From assembly GCF_009827055.1 (NCBI RefSeq), contig NZ_WUMK01000019.1, positions 1 to 49,346 on the forward strand: a stretch of DNA of 49,346 bases, read 5' to 3'. Shown piece by piece: positions 1 to 7,937 of the stretch (the first letter of the stretch is position 1; each line of letters opens with the position of its first letter). The translations under genes and the position numbers were made by a program. The notes below the pieces were generated by a model. That model saw nothing but the letters and a program-made list of their open reading frames with translations. It did no database searches and was not told the origin of the DNA. Origin of the DNA: Shinella kummerowiae. Lineage in GTDB: Bacteria; Pseudomonadota; Alphaproteobacteria; Rhizobiales; Rhizobiaceae.

Positions 1-273
1 GGCGCTGTCGCAGACGGTGAAGATGAAATCCATGTGAGGGGCATCAGGCCCGGCAAAGGCATCCCAGCTCTTCGAGGAAAAGCCCGTCGAGGGATAGCCG
101 AGCGCTTCCAGCTCCTTCAGCGCATGCGGATTGACTTCGCCCTTCGGCTGGCTGCCGGCGGAGAAGGCTTTGAACCGTCCGCCGCCCTCCTTGTTGAGGA
201 TGGATTCGGCGAGAATAGAACGAGCGGAATTGCCCGTGCAGAGGAACAGCACGTTGTAGGTCTTATCGGTCAT
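1..273 (-). CDS. arsC: Arsenate reductase, low-molecular-weight phosphatase type (partial)
   Basis: The first 91 codons run off the left edge of the window. The protein begins [20 protein letters not shown]12 opens the C-x-x-x-x-x-R/S phosphate loop (CTGNSAR, residues 12-18) of low-molecular-weight protein tyrosine phosphatases and thioredoxin/glutaredoxin-linked arsenate reductases. The family reduces arsenate to arsenite in the cytoplasm for export. The stretch [14 protein letters not shown] near residues 38-51 is also typical of ArsC. It is the third gene of an operon after arsR and arsN2, starting 15 nt past the arsN2 stop. The C-terminal redox cysteines lie outside the window. An ordinary LMW phosphatase is possible in principle, but the ars context argues against it. 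Confidence 0.88.
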   Translation of the reverse strand, partial: MTDKTYNVLFLCTGNSARSILAESILNKEGGGRFKAFSAGSQPKGEVNPHALKELEALGYPSTGFSSKSWDAFAGPDAPHMDFIFTVCDSA

Positions 274-288
274 GGTCGTGGTCCGTGG

Positions 289-729
289 TTAGGTCGGCGG
301 CTTGTTAAGCTTCATGATCGTCGCCGATGATGGGCAGATGGAGGAAAGCTGGCGGGTCGCCAGCACGGCTGCGGGAACGCTGTCCCGCTGGACTTCAGAA
401 AATCCGATGCGCGTGAAGAACGGTGCTGCACTCGTCGTGGCAAGGAAGACGTCGCCGGCATGGTCGAGACCCGCCACCACCCGCTCGACCAAAACGCTGC
501 CCAGTCCTTGCCCCTGATGATCGGGAAGCACGACAACCGAACGGAGGAGAAAATCGTCGCCGCAGCGCTCGACACCGAGGTAACCGACAGCCCGGCCATC
601 CGATGACTGCGCCCTGAAGAAGGTGCGACCGTGATCCTCGATGTCATCAGTTGGCAAATGCGCTTCCGTCAAGGCTGCCTTGAGGTCAGCGTCTTTGCCC
701 TCAATCCGCTCCAACCTGATCGCGCTCAT
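289..729 (-). CDS. arsN2: Arsenic-resistance N-acetyltransferase, ArsN2-type GNAT
   Basis: A 146-residue GNAT-fold acetyltransferase. The acetyl-CoA loop is visible as DHQGQGLGSVLVE around residue 75, preceded by the strand LLRSVVVLP. The C-terminal stretch APFFTRIGF followed by VPAAVLATRQLSSICPSSA is the pattern I know from ArsN2 proteins encoded in ars operons. The start at 729 overlaps the arsR stop by 4 nt (ATGA), indicating translational coupling, and arsC follows. The exact substrate of ArsN2 proteins is uncertain. ArsN1 relatives acetylate glutamate-like organoarsenicals, so detoxification of an arsenical is inference. A longer upstream start at 786 exists but would overlap arsR by about 60 nt. 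Confidence 0.82.
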   Translation of the reverse strand: MSAIRLERIEGKDADLKAALTEAHLPTDDIEDHGRTFFRAQSSDGRAVGYLGVERCGDDFLLRSVVVLPDHQGQGLGSVLVERVVAGLDHAGDVFLATTSAAPFFTRIGFSEVQRDSVPAAVLATRQLSSICPSSATIMKLNKPPT

Positions 730-1079
730 GATAGCTTCGTCTCCGGGGCGCAGCAGGGCGTCAACTCGGCGATGAGCGGAGCGCAAAGCTCCGTCGATCC
801 GCCGCAGCAGTCCTTCAGGAGGAAAAGGGTCAATTCCCTCAGGCCGCTGAGGTCTGCCCGGTAGATGATCGACCGGCTCTGCCGCTCGCTCGTCACCAAG
901 CCTGCCCGCGAAAGCGTTGCGAGATGCGCCGACATGGTGTTTTGCGGCACATCGATGAGGCGGGCGAGTTCGCCGGCCGGGATGCCATCGGGCTCATGCC
1001 GGACCAGAAGCCGGAATGTCTCAAGTCGTGTGGTCTGAGCCAAGGCGCCGAGCGCCGCGATTGCCGTGCTATTATCCAT
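726..1079 (-). CDS. arsR: ArsR-family arsenite-responsive repressor
   Basis: A 117-residue winged-helix repressor. The recognition segment is VPQNTMSAHLATLSRAGLV (about residues 44-62), followed by the wing ERQSRSIIYR. Cysteine pairs sit at C91/C92 and C109/C110, with another at C99, in the C-terminal part. This matches alphaproteobacterial ArsR proteins that bind As(III) through vicinal cysteines near the C terminus. It heads the arsR-arsN2-arsC operon and should repress it until arsenite binds. No Shine-Dalgarno sequence is visible before the ATG, and the promoter places transcription start at or next to the start codon, so the mRNA may be leaderless. Confidence 0.88.
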   Translation of the reverse strand: MDNSTAIAALGALAQTTRLETFRLLVRHEPDGIPAGELARLIDVPQNTMSAHLATLSRAGLVTSERQSRSIIYRADLSGLRELTLFLLKDCCGGSTELCAPLIAELTPCCAPETKLS

Positions 1080-1113
1080 ATATCCAGATTATCGGATATG
1101 TTGAGATTGTCAA
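1080..1113 (-). promoter_or_regulatory. Promoter and probable ArsR operator of the ars operon
   Basis: On the minus strand a -35 TTGACA (1113-1108) is followed after 16 bp by TAATCT (1091-1086), which puts transcription start near 1079, the first base of arsR. An inverted repeat ATATCC-N8-GGATAT (1080-1099) covers the -10 and part of the spacer, the expected place for an ArsR operator. The promoter and repeat are read directly. Assigning the repeat to ArsR is inference. Confidence 0.55.
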
Positions 1114-1519
1114 CGGAAGCGTGGATTCTGCGTTTCTTATTCGATGCTTGAATGCGATGAACGGATACGGATGACAACGTGGTCTAAGTGCTGCCGACGC
1201 TTTAGGCCGGTAACATAGTTGCAGCTAGGCAGCCGACAACACAATTCGTGAGGAAGCAAAAATCCTATTGAGTGGAATAGCATTGAGGGATCAGAGTTCC
1301 CCGGGACCTCTCGTCGGTTCTTGTCGAGCTCTTCGCTGTAACGACGCGGGGGTGGCTCTCCGTCAACGTGTCGGAAAAAAATGGGGAGTGCCTTGCGTCA
1401 TGTGCCGCGGACCTCAATTCAACTGCGTGTCATCGACGGATTTAGACCCCTGCCATTGCCTTTCAAGCTCCTTTGGTCGCACGTGCGGAAAGTGACGCAG
1501 GTCAGATGGTCAACTGCTC
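1114..1519. other. Intergenic region with no recognised gene
   Basis: About 400 bp between the ars promoter and the 3' end of the tauE-like gene. A plus-strand reading frame at 1268-1495 encodes 75 residues with no recognisable motif, no good ribosome binding site and an unlikely composition. I see no RNA gene or clear terminator here. Confidence 0.5.
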
Positions 1520-2290
1520 TTAGGCTTTTAAGAGCATGTATCCTGCCACGACGAGGATGAGCAGGGCGAAGACGGTGTTGAGCGCGCCTTTTCTGGCGGC
1601 GAGTTTTCGCGCGGCGAAGGCGCCCAGCAGGCCGCCGACAACGCCGCCACCGATAAAGACAAAGGCGAGTCCCCAGTCAACCAGGCCGGAATAGGCATAG
1701 TTAAGGGATGTCGTCAGGCCGAAGGCGGTGACAGCGAGGAGAGAGGAGCCGACGGCGGAGAGGATGGGCATGCCGGTCGCGGCGATAAGGCTAGGCACGA
1801 TGAGGAAGCCGCCGCCGATACCGAAGAAGCCGGAAAAGGCACCTGTCAGTCCGCCGAAGGCGATCACCTTCGGGGCGTTCTCACGGGAGCATTGCGCATT
1901 CGGGTCACCCTCTTCGCCGCGCCTTATGAACATCAACGCACCGACGACGAGCATCAGTAAGGCGAACAGGATCAGCAGGTGCTGCCCATCGATCATCTTG
2001 CCGATGGAGGAGCCGACAAACGCGCCCATGATTCCAGCGAGGCTGTACAGACCCGCGCAGCGCCATTTGACATTGCCGAAGCGGGCATGGCCGAGAAGGT
2101 TGGCAAACGCGTTCACGGCGACAGCAAAGGCGCTGGTGCCAATGGCGAGATGCGGGTTGGGAACGCCGACCATATAGACCATAAGGGGCACAGCGAGAAT
2201 GGAGCCGCCCCCGCCGAACAGGCCGAGAGTAAAGCCGACAAGTCCGCCAGACAGCGCGCCGAGGCCGTATTGAATGGGTTCCAGAAGCAT
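1520..2290 (-). CDS. TauE/SafE-family sulfite/organosulfonate exporter
   Basis: A 256-residue polytopic membrane protein with about eight hydrophobic segments and the duplicated family motif: GFTLGLFGGGGSILAVPLMVY near the N terminus and GAFSGFFGIGGGFLIVPSL near residue 155. TauE/SafE proteins move sulfite, sulfonates or other small anions across the inner membrane. It is the last gene of the minus-strand operon that starts with the MBL persulfide dioxygenase and the YeeE/YedE pair, 81 nt after the second YeeE/YedE gene. Sulfite is the product of persulfide oxidation, so export of that sulfite is the natural role. The start at 2290 has an AAAGGTG ribosome binding site. Confidence 0.85.
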   Translation of the reverse strand: MLLEPIQYGLGALSGGLVGFTLGLFGGGGSILAVPLMVYMVGVPNPHLAIGTSAFAVAVNAFANLLGHARFGNVKWRCAGLYSLAGIMGAFVGSSIGKMIDGQHLLILFALLMLVVGALMFIRRGEEGDPNAQCSRENAPKVIAFGGLTGAFSGFFGIGGGFLIVPSLIAATGMPILSAVGSSLLAVTAFGLTTSLNYAYSGLVDWGLAFVFIGGGVVGGLLGAFAARKLAARKGALNTVFALLILVVAGYMLLKA

Positions 2291-2371
2291 GGCGCACCTT
2301 TCGCCGCGCGTTCAGGCGGCCTTGGTTCGGTGTGGTCGAAAAGCGTGCAAGGCGATGACACTTTTTGCGGA

Positions 2372-2806
2372 TTATCGGATCACCGCTGCGGGTCGGCCGA
2401 CCGTCAAGCGATAGAGGACCATGCCGGCAAACATGGCTGCGACGAAGAGCGCAACCTCCCAGCGGCCCGTCGTCAGGGCCGCAATTGCGGGGCCGGGGCA
2501 AAGGCCGACCAGTCCCCAGCCAAGTCCGAACAGCACCGCGCCGCCGATCAGCGCCCGATCCACGCGGCCATGTTCTGGAACGTAGAACCGATCGTCGAAG
2601 GCTGGCGTAAGTCGCCGCTTCCGGATCAGGTAGGCGAAGGAGGAAGGGATCAGCGCACCGCCCATGACAAATGCGAGCGAGGGGTCCCACTCGCCGGTAA
2701 TATCAAGGAAGGCGAGGACGCGGGCCGGCTTGATCATGTCCGACACGACGAGCCCCGCGCCGAAGAGGAGGCCGCTCAGGATCGCAGCAAGGGTTCTGGC
2801 GAACAT
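2372..2806 (-). CDS. YeeE/YedE-family membrane protein, second half (DUF6691 type)
   Basis: A 144-residue membrane protein with four hydrophobic segments. The conserved cysteine is in GWGLVGLCPGPAIAAL near the middle, in the family's G-L-C-P-G motif. YeeE/YedE proteins import thiosulfate or related sulfur species, using conserved cysteines along the path. Here the family is split into two short genes, this one and 2806-3237, which share one base at a TGATG junction and so should be made together as one transporter. The operon suggests uptake or relay of reduced sulfur feeding the MBL dioxygenase. Confidence 0.83.
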   Translation of the reverse strand: MFARTLAAILSGLLFGAGLVVSDMIKPARVLAFLDITGEWDPSLAFVMGGALIPSSFAYLIRKRRLTPAFDDRFYVPEHGRVDRALIGGAVLFGLGWGLVGLCPGPAIAALTTGRWEVALFVAAMFAGMVLYRLTVGRPAAVIR

Positions 2807-3237
2807 CAGACAATGCCTTCAAAGACGTGGCGGACGGCGAAAACCGTGAGGGCGGCGACGATCATGAAGACCGATGTGGCGACCAGCGAGCGCTTTGACA
2901 GGCGTGCGAGACCGCAGACGCCGTGGCCGCTCGTACAGCCGGAGCCGAGGCGCGTACCGACGCCGACGAGAAGACCGGCGACAACGAGCAGCGGTGCCGA
3001 CGCGGTGAGGGTGATCTCGGCTTGCCGGAGGAAGGCCGAGGCAAGTGCCGCACCAGCCGGAATGCCGCCGAGGAAGCCAAGGCCCAGTGTGCTGATGCCG
3101 GTTCCCGTGAGGCCGGCGGCCGATGCCGCAAGGCCCGAAACCCCGGCGATGCGGCCGGTCGTCAGCAGATAGAGGCCGGCCGAAAGGCCGATCAGCAGGC
3201 CCCCGGAAAGCGGCCAGAGGATGTTGAGGTCGGTCAT
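2806..3237 (-). CDS. YeeE/YedE-family membrane protein, first half
   Basis: A 143-residue protein with four hydrophobic segments. The motif [17 protein letters not shown] (about residues 100-116) carries the two conserved cysteines of YeeE/YedE thiosulfate-type transporters. It starts 4 nt after the MBL dioxygenase stop and overlaps the following YeeE/YedE half by one base. Together the two halves give the three-cysteine set found in full-length YeeE. The substrate, thiosulfate or another sulfane-sulfur compound, is inferred from family and neighbours. Confidence 0.83.
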   Translation of the reverse strand: MTDLNILWPLSGGLLIGLSAGLYLLTTGRIAGVSGLAASAAGLTGTGISTLGLGFLGGIPAGAALASAFLRQAEITLTASAPLLVVAGLLVGVGTRLGSGCTSGHGVCGLARLSKRSLVATSVFMIVAALTVFAVRHVFEGIV

Positions 3238-3241
3238 GGGG

Positions 3242-4180
3242 TCACAGGACGTTGAGAGGGATCTTGAGATACTGCACGCCGTTGTCTTCGGTGGGCGGAA
3301 GCTGGCCGCCGCGCATATTGACCTGCACGGACGGCAGGATCAGCTTCGGCATGGCGAGCGTCGCGTCGCGCTCGGTACGCATCGTGTAGAAGTCGTCCTC
3401 GCTCACGCCCTCGCGGACATGGACATTGCCGGTCCGTTCTGCGCCGACTGTGGTCTCCCAGGCGTAGTGATCGCGGCCGGGCGCCTTGTAGTCGTGGCAC
3501 AGGAACATGCGTGCTTCATCTGGAAGCTTCATCAGGCGCCGGATCGAACGGTAGAGCTGGCGTGCGTCGCCGCCGGGGAAATCGCAGCGCGCTGTACCGT
3601 AGTCCGGCATAAACAGCGTGTCGCCGGGGAAGACCGCATCGCCGATGACATAGGCCAGACAGGCGGGGGTGTGGCCAGGGACGTGCAGCACGGTTGCCTC
3701 CAGACTGCCGATCGAAAATCGGTCGCCGTCGTTGAAGAGCTGGTCGAACTGGCTGCCGTCCCGCTGGAATTCGGTGCCTGCGTTGAAGATCTTTCCGAAG
3801 ACCTGTTGCACGCGGACGATTTCACGCCCGATGGCAAGTTGGCCGCCGAGTTCGGCCTGCAGCAGCGGCGCGGCGGAAAGATGATCTGCATGGGCGTGGG
3901 TCTCGAGCAGCCAGTGCACTTCGAGACTTTCGAATTTTATGTAATCGATGAGCGCCTGGGCGGAAGCGCTCGTGGTGCGGCCCGAGGCCGGATCGTAGTC
4001 GAGCACACTGTCGATGATGGCGCAGGCATTGGACTGCGGGTCGCGCACGACATGGCTGATCGTGTAGGTCTGCTCATCGAAGAACGATTTTACGACAGGG
4101 CGTTTTGCCGGATTCGTGAGGCTCGCTGCGACGATGGCGCGGGCGTGATCGAGGGGGAGATCTGAAACGGTGCTTGGCAT
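3242..4180 (-). CDS. blh: MBL-fold persulfide dioxygenase-like hydrolase (Blh/ETHE1 type)
   Basis: A 312-residue metallo-beta-lactamase-fold protein with the metal motif H95-A-H97-A-D99-H100, then [13 protein letters not shown] and a late LCHDY. These fit ETHE1/Blh-type persulfide dioxygenases, which use one iron to oxidise glutathione persulfide to sulfite. It lacks a fused rhodanese or DUF442 domain. The start at 4180 gives the usual N terminus; an in-frame start at 4330 would run into the opposite gene. It is first in the operon with the YeeE/YedE pair and TauE, divergent from peroxiredoxin-bigR. This layout resembles bigR operons of Xylella and Agrobacterium. A plain glyoxalase-II-like hydrolase is the main alternative. 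Confidence 0.82.
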   Translation of the reverse strand: MPSTVSDLPLDHARAIVAASLTNPAKRPVVKSFFDEQTYTISHVVRDPQSNACAIIDSVLDYDPASGRTTSASAQALIDYIKFESLEVHWLLETHAHADHLSAAPLLQAELGGQLAIGREIVRVQQVFGKIFNAGTEFQRDGSQFDQLFNDGDRFSIGSLEATVLHVPGHTPACLAYVIGDAVFPGDTLFMPDYGTARCDFPGGDARQLYRSIRRLMKLPDEARMFLCHDYKAPGRDHYAWETTVGAERTGNVHVREGVSEDDFYTMRTERDATLAMPKLILPSVQVNMRGGQLPPTEDNGVQYLKIPLNVL

Positions 4181-4309
4181 GGCTCGGGTACTCCGTGGAG
4201 GATGATTAATAGATATATATTTACAGTAATTATGCAAGTATGTATTTTGTGGAAATCGAAACCGGCAGCCGTTATCACGGACGCCCGGCCTGCACCCAGG
4301 AATGCGATC
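4181..4309. promoter_or_regulatory. AT-rich divergent promoter region between blh and the peroxiredoxin
   Basis: The stretch 4203-4250 is strikingly AT-rich for this window (the core at 4205-4223 includes ATAGATATATATTTA) and lies between the two divergent sulfur operons. BigR/SqrR repressors are known to bind AT-rich imperfect palindromes in such places. I cannot define a clean palindrome, so the operator is inferred from position and composition. The peroxiredoxin start at 4310 is preceded by AGGA. Confidence 0.45.
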
Positions 4310-4948
4310 ATGACGGAAACGAACACACACTCAGCCCGCCCGCCACGTATCGACGAGGCTGCACCCGGATTCGCCGCGCGGTCTACGGCAGGCCCCATCA
4401 CTCTGTCGGCCTTTCGCGGGCGCTGGCTGGTGTTCTTCTCGCACCCGGCGGATTTTACGCCGGTCTGCACCAGCGAATTCATTGCACTCGCGCGCGCGAC
4501 GCCGGAATTCGAGAAGCTTGACTGCGCTCTGCTCGGGCTTTCCGTGGATAGCCTCTATTCCCACATCGCCTGGCTACGAGACATTGAGACGCGCTTCGGC
4601 GTGAAGGTCACCTTCCCGCTCGTGGAGGACAGCGCGATGGTGATCGCGCAGGCCTACGGCATGATTGACGGGACCGCTCAAAGCAGCGCGACCGTCAGGG
4701 CGACCTATGTCATCGACCCGGATGGCATCGTGCGCGCGGTCGTCTGGTATCCGATGAATGTCGGGCGCTCGGTCGATGAGCTTCTGCGCCTCGTTGCGGC
4801 CCTTCAAGCTGCAGAGCGCGAGGACGCCTCGACGCCCGAAGGGTGGCGACCGGGCGCGGCTCTTCTTGAGCAGGTACCCCTTGCCAACGAGGACGATGGC
4901 GCTCTGCGTGAGGGAGAGGCCTGGTATTATCGGGAGAGGCGGGCATGA
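4310..4948 (+). CDS. 1-Cys (Prx6-type) peroxiredoxin
   Basis: A 212-residue peroxiredoxin. The peroxidatic cysteine C53 sits in SHPADFTPVCTSEF, and the extended C-terminal domain is typical of Prx6 proteins of about 210-220 residues. The family reduces hydrogen peroxide, organic peroxides and possibly sulfur-based oxidants in the cytoplasm. An upstream in-frame start at 4202 lies inside the AT-rich promoter and would add non-homologous residues; ATG 4310 has AGGA 8 nt away. Its stop overlaps the bigR start by 4 nt, so the regulator is co-translated with it. A Prx in a persulfide operon suggests defence against reactive sulfur or oxygen species made during sulfide oxidation. Confidence 0.87.
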   Translation: MTETNTHSARPPRIDEAAPGFAARSTAGPITLSAFRGRWLVFFSHPADFTPVCTSEFIALARATPEFEKLDCALLGLSVDSLYSHIAWLRDIETRFGVKVTFPLVEDSAMVIAQAYGMIDGTAQSSATVRATYVIDPDGIVRAVVWYPMNVGRSVDELLRLVAALQAAEREDASTPEGWRPGAALLEQVPLANEDDGALREGEAWYYRERRA

Positions 4949-5361
4949 GTGGGGGAGCGAGCGTTTCGCTGGAAACGATGATCGCCAAGGCGCCGGAAGC
5001 GGCAGATTTCATGCGCCAGTTCAGCAACGCCAATCGTCTCATGCTGCTATGTCAGATCGCACGCGAGGAAAGCTCGGTCAGTGACATTCAAGGGGCGCTC
5101 GGCATCAAGCAGCCGGCGCTGTCCCAGCAATTGGCGGAGCTTCGGCAGGCCGGCCTTGTCAAAACACGCCGGGAATCGCGTCAGATCTACTATTCCATTG
5201 CCGATGGCCGCGCCGAGGCGGTTATGGGATTGCTGTTTGAGCTGTTCTGCGGCAGTGAGGCGCCCTCAGCCGCCGGGCTCGCGGAACGGCGAGACGGCGC
5301 GTCAGCCCCGGATGTGCGCGGAGATGCGGCTCATTTCGCCCGCATTGTTATTTCCGAATAG
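4945..5361 (+). CDS. bigR: ArsR-family persulfide-sensing repressor, BigR/SqrR type
   Basis: A 138-residue winged-helix ArsR-family protein. It carries exactly two cysteines in the positions that define BigR/SqrR: C36 in RLMLLCQIA and C102 in LFELFCGS. In characterised members these form a di- or tetrasulfide when persulfides are present, which releases DNA. The recognition helix is IKQPALSQQLAELRQAGLV. It overlaps the peroxiredoxin by ATGA. It should repress both divergent operons from the AT-rich region at 4181-4309. This contrasts with the first ArsR of the window, whose cysteine pairs fit arsenite. Confidence 0.85.
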   Translation: MSGGASVSLETMIAKAPEAADFMRQFSNANRLMLLCQIAREESSVSDIQGALGIKQPALSQQLAELRQAGLVKTRRESRQIYYSIADGRAEAVMGLLFELFCGSEAPSAAGLAERRDGASAPDVRGDAAHFARIVISE

Positions 5362-5498
5362 CTTGTCGGATTGTCGAAGGCGACCACACTATCTGTCCCC
5401 GACCGGGTCGCATGGCGGCAGGTTGAGGCGTGGAGCGAGGCAGTCTTCTTCATGCGGCCGAGATCGGTACGGCAACAGGCTGGTTCGGTCCATGCCTT

Positions 5499-6323
5499 CT
5501 AGCTCGACATGAATCGATTCCGGCCGCTTTCATCGAGAAGAAAGCGGGTGATCCCGCCAAATACCAACTCTCTCAGGCGACTATGTCCATATGCGCCCGA
5601 CACTATGAGATCCGCACCGCTCTGATCGACAAACTGCAACAGGCCAATCGTCTCATCCGCGCTTTTGGAGATATGGGATCTGGCTCTCACGTTGTGGTGG
5701 GTGAGGTACGAGACAACGTCCGCATTGCTCTTTCGCAGCAAAGTGTCAGGTTCGGAGCTGACCGAAACGACGGTCACGTCCTTGGCCAAGGACAGCAAAG
5801 GAATGGCATCAGCAACGGCACGCCGCGCCTCGCGTGTGTCCTTCCAGCAGACCACAATCTTGCCTGACGCTATCGGTTCTGCGGCGCTGCCCGCTACGAG
5901 CACAGGACGGCCAGCGCGCAATGTGACACCGGCTGGGTCAGCAGTTCTATATGAATCCCCTGAATGCGCACCTTCAGCTGCAGTCATGAAAATCAGGTCG
6001 GCAGCGCGGGCAGCTTCAACAATTGCCTCGGTGGGCGCGCTCATCTCCGCACGCCATTCGAGTTCGACCCTACCGGCCGCCGCGGCACGAAACTCTTGAT
6101 GGACCTGCTCCATGCGGTCTTCAAGCTCCCTGTACATTTGCTGTATGGCGATCGTTGCCGCGGAGCTAGTCGCTTGCATGGCGAACGGAGAATGTAGGGG
6201 CTGGGCGGCACACAGACCAATCACCCGCGCACCTACTTGCGATGCCAGGTCGACCGCAGCATTTGTGATCGGCTTGACTGGCCGATCGATGTCCAGGTTC
6301 AGGAGAATGGTACGATAGCTCAC
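5499..6323 (-). CDS. Universal stress protein, tandem UspA domains
   Basis: A 274-residue protein with two UspA folds. The second ends in VSGAYGHSRLRELVFGGITRFLL, a G-x2-G-x9-G nucleotide-binding loop. The GTG start at 6323 is preferred because GGAGGTG lies just upstream and because the N terminus SYRTILLNLD matches the related protein at 30398, which also starts with GTG. Both share KIVV-WKDTREARRAVADA and end in NRFMSS, so they are close paralogues. Usps bind ATP and support survival in growth arrest and low oxygen; the exact function here is unknown. The palindrome at 6385-6398 lies 68 bp upstream. Confidence 0.85.
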   Translation of the reverse strand: MSYRTILLNLDIDRPVKPITNAAVDLASQVGARVIGLCAAQPLHSPFAMQATSSAATIAIQQMYRELEDRMEQVHQEFRAAAAGRVELEWRAEMSAPTEAIVEAARAADLIFMTAAEGAHSGDSYRTADPAGVTLRAGRPVLVAGSAAEPIASGKIVVCWKDTREARRAVADAIPLLSLAKDVTVVSVSSEPDTLLRKSNADVVSYLTHHNVRARSHISKSADETIGLLQFVDQSGADLIVSGAYGHSRLRELVFGGITRFLLDESGRNRFMSS

Positions 6324-6357
6324 GGCTCTCACCTCCGCGGACGGTTGCAATACCATG

Positions 6358-6398
6358 AGACTAATGTCCGGTGGGCAATGCGCGTTGACACCAGTCAA
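6358..6398 (-). promoter_or_regulatory. FixK/FNR-type box and -10 upstream of the first UspA
   Basis: TTGACACCAGTCAA (6385-6398) is a perfect TTGAC-N4-GTCAA palindrome. On the minus strand a TAGTCT -10-like hexamer (6363-6358) follows after 21 bp, the spacing of a class II FNR-activated promoter. It could also serve the plus-strand UspA gene at 6505, 113 bp away. Confidence 0.7.
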
Positions 6399-6504
6399 AC
6401 GGGGCCAGTTCAGGATCCTCTTTTGACGCAGATCATCGCGGCATGCAGGTGCCGGGAGCAAGCTTCCCTTCAACGCATGACCACTTTCATGAAGGAGCTC
6501 AGAA

Positions 6505-7335
6505 ATGTCGTTCAAGACCATACTCTCGCTCATCGGCACGACAAGTACCGATATAGATATCGACAAGGCCGTAGCGCTGACGGCAGAAATCGACGCGCAT
6601 CTTTCCGTCATGGCGCTGAGAACCGCGATATCGCCGTTCGGGGCCGACTACCCGGCCGCGGCCGCCTGGCTGAATGAGCGCCAACGGGAAATCGACGAGG
6701 TGGTGGATGTTCGACGCATCGCCGACGAGCGCTGCAGGAAAGGTGGCGTATCGTTCGATGTCGACCATATCTACGACGATCGCTTCATTATCGAGAGCAA
6801 CATTGGCGCGCGGGCAATGTATGCAGACGTGGTCGTCGCCGGTGAAGGTGTCCGCTCAGACACCGAGCTTCGCAAGGCTGCGATCGCGGCGACAGCGTTC
6901 AATGCCGGTACGCCTCTGCTCTTGGTGCCGAAAACAGGTCGTGCCACCTTGAAGCCGAAAAACGTCCTTCTGGCGTGGAATTCGCGTCCCCAAGCGGCCA
7001 GCGCCGCAAAGGCGGCTATCGAGATGCTGAAAGGCGCCGATACTGTCCGCCTCGTCGTCGTCGATCCGGATTCGTCTTACTTCGAGAATGGCGGAGAGCC
7101 GGGCGCTGACATGGCGGCCTTCCTGTCGCGTCACGGTGCAAAGGTCGTGGTTGAGCAGATCGCGAGCGGGCAAAGGCCGACTGAGGACGTGATCCGCCAA
7201 CATGCGCTCGAACTCGGCTGCGACATGATCGTCATGGGGGCCTATGGCCATTCACGTCTGCGCGAGCGCGTTTTCGGGGGTGTCACGGCTTCAATCCTGG
7301 AGACATGCAACGTACCAGTCTTCATGGTGCGGTAA
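6505..7335 (+). CDS. Universal stress protein, tandem UspA domains
   Basis: A 276-residue protein of two UspA domains. The C-terminal domain has VMGAYGHSRLRERVFGGVT, the G-x2-G-x9-G ATP-binding loop. The N-terminal domain is divergent and lacks that loop. AAGGAG precedes the ATG by 8 nt. It is divergent from the other UspA at 5499-6323 but differs clearly from it and from the third at 30398, so it is not a recent duplicate. A 10-bp inverted repeat follows the stop at once and probably ends transcription. Confidence 0.85.
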   Translation: MSFKTILSLIGTTSTDIDIDKAVALTAEIDAHLSVMALRTAISPFGADYPAAAAWLNERQREIDEVVDVRRIADERCRKGGVSFDVDHIYDDRFIIESNIGARAMYADVVVAGEGVRSDTELRKAAIAATAFNAGTPLLLVPKTGRATLKPKNVLLAWNSRPQAASAAKAAIEMLKGADTVRLVVVDPDSSYFENGGEPGADMAAFLSRHGAKVVVEQIASGQRPTEDVIRQHALELGCDMIVMGAYGHSRLRERVFGGVTASILETCNVPVFMVR

Positions 7336-7340
7336 GAGAC

Positions 7341-7377
7341 TGAGCGTCCCAATGCTCATATCGCAACGGGACGCTCA
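7341..7377 (+). terminator. Inverted repeat after uspA, possible terminator
   Basis: TGAGCGTCCC (7341-7350) and GGGACGCTCA (7368-7377) form a perfect 10-bp stem with a 17-nt loop, 6 nt after the stop. No T run follows, so it is either a weak or factor-assisted terminator or an mRNA-stabilising hairpin. Confidence 0.5.
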
Positions 7378-7464
7378 TCCTGATCTCCCTGGCGTTTCTC
7401 GTTCAGCCATCTGTCAGCATGACGCCCTATTCCCCGATGGAGTTCCAGCCAAAAGGAAGCTGAC

Positions 7465-7890
7465 ATGAACATCAGTCGCAATATCCTCACCGCGCTCGCC
7501 GTCGTCACAATCACCTCGTCCGCGTGGGCGGCGAACACTCTCAAGGTCATAGAGGGTGGCGAAGGCGGCGGTCCAATGACGCTTACGCTCGACCACTCCA
7601 CGATAAGGGCTGGAGAAACGACGTTCGTGGTGCACAACGACGCAGTGACCGAGGAGCACGAAATGGTCCTGGTCAAGCTGAAGTCGGCCGATCAGAAGAT
7701 CGATGTGATTGCCTCCAAACATCGGGTGGATGAGAAGCAATTGAAAAGTCTCGGCGAAGTCTCGGACCTGAAGCCCGGCGCGGACGGGCAGCTGAAGGCG
7801 AAACTCGCCCCGGGTTCCTATCTCCTGCTCTGCAACATCAAGGGTCACTACGAGGCGGGAATGCACGCCATGCTGACGGTAACGAAGTAA
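7465..7890 (+). CDS. Periplasmic cupredoxin-like copper protein
   Basis: A 141-residue protein with a signal peptide (residues 1-22, cleavage after SSAWA) and a single cupredoxin domain. Probable type 1 copper ligands are H65 in EEHEMV and C123, H128 and M133 in LLLCNIKGHYEAGMHAML, a C-x4-H-x4-M arrangement. It should be a small periplasmic electron carrier or copper-binding protein. Its start has AAGGAAG upstream. A cytochrome b561 gene follows 47 nt downstream, so the two may form an electron-transfer pair. No FixK box was seen in front of it. Confidence 0.85.
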   Translation: MNISRNILTALAVVTITSSAWAANTLKVIEGGEGGGPMTLTLDHSTIRAGETTFVVHNDAVTEEHEMVLVKLKSADQKIDVIASKHRVDEKQLKSLGEVSDLKPGADGQLKAKLAPGSYLLLCNIKGHYEAGMHAMLTVTK

Positions 7891-7937
7891 CCGCATCCTC
7901 CTGGATGCCATCACACGAAAGAAGGCGAACCACGTCC

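Noticed and set aside
1100..1114. GTTGA-GATTG-TCAAC perfect inverted repeat near arsR, resembling a FixK box
   Set aside because: The spacer is 5 bp, not 6, which puts the half-sites out of register. It includes the -35 of the ars promoter.
1268..1495. 75-residue plus-strand frame in the ars-tauE gap
   Set aside because: No domain, no ribosome binding site and an unlikely amino acid make-up.
1979..3172. 397-codon plus-strand frame across the tauE and YeeE/YedE genes
   Set aside because: The opposite strand encodes recognised membrane proteins; the frame has no domain.
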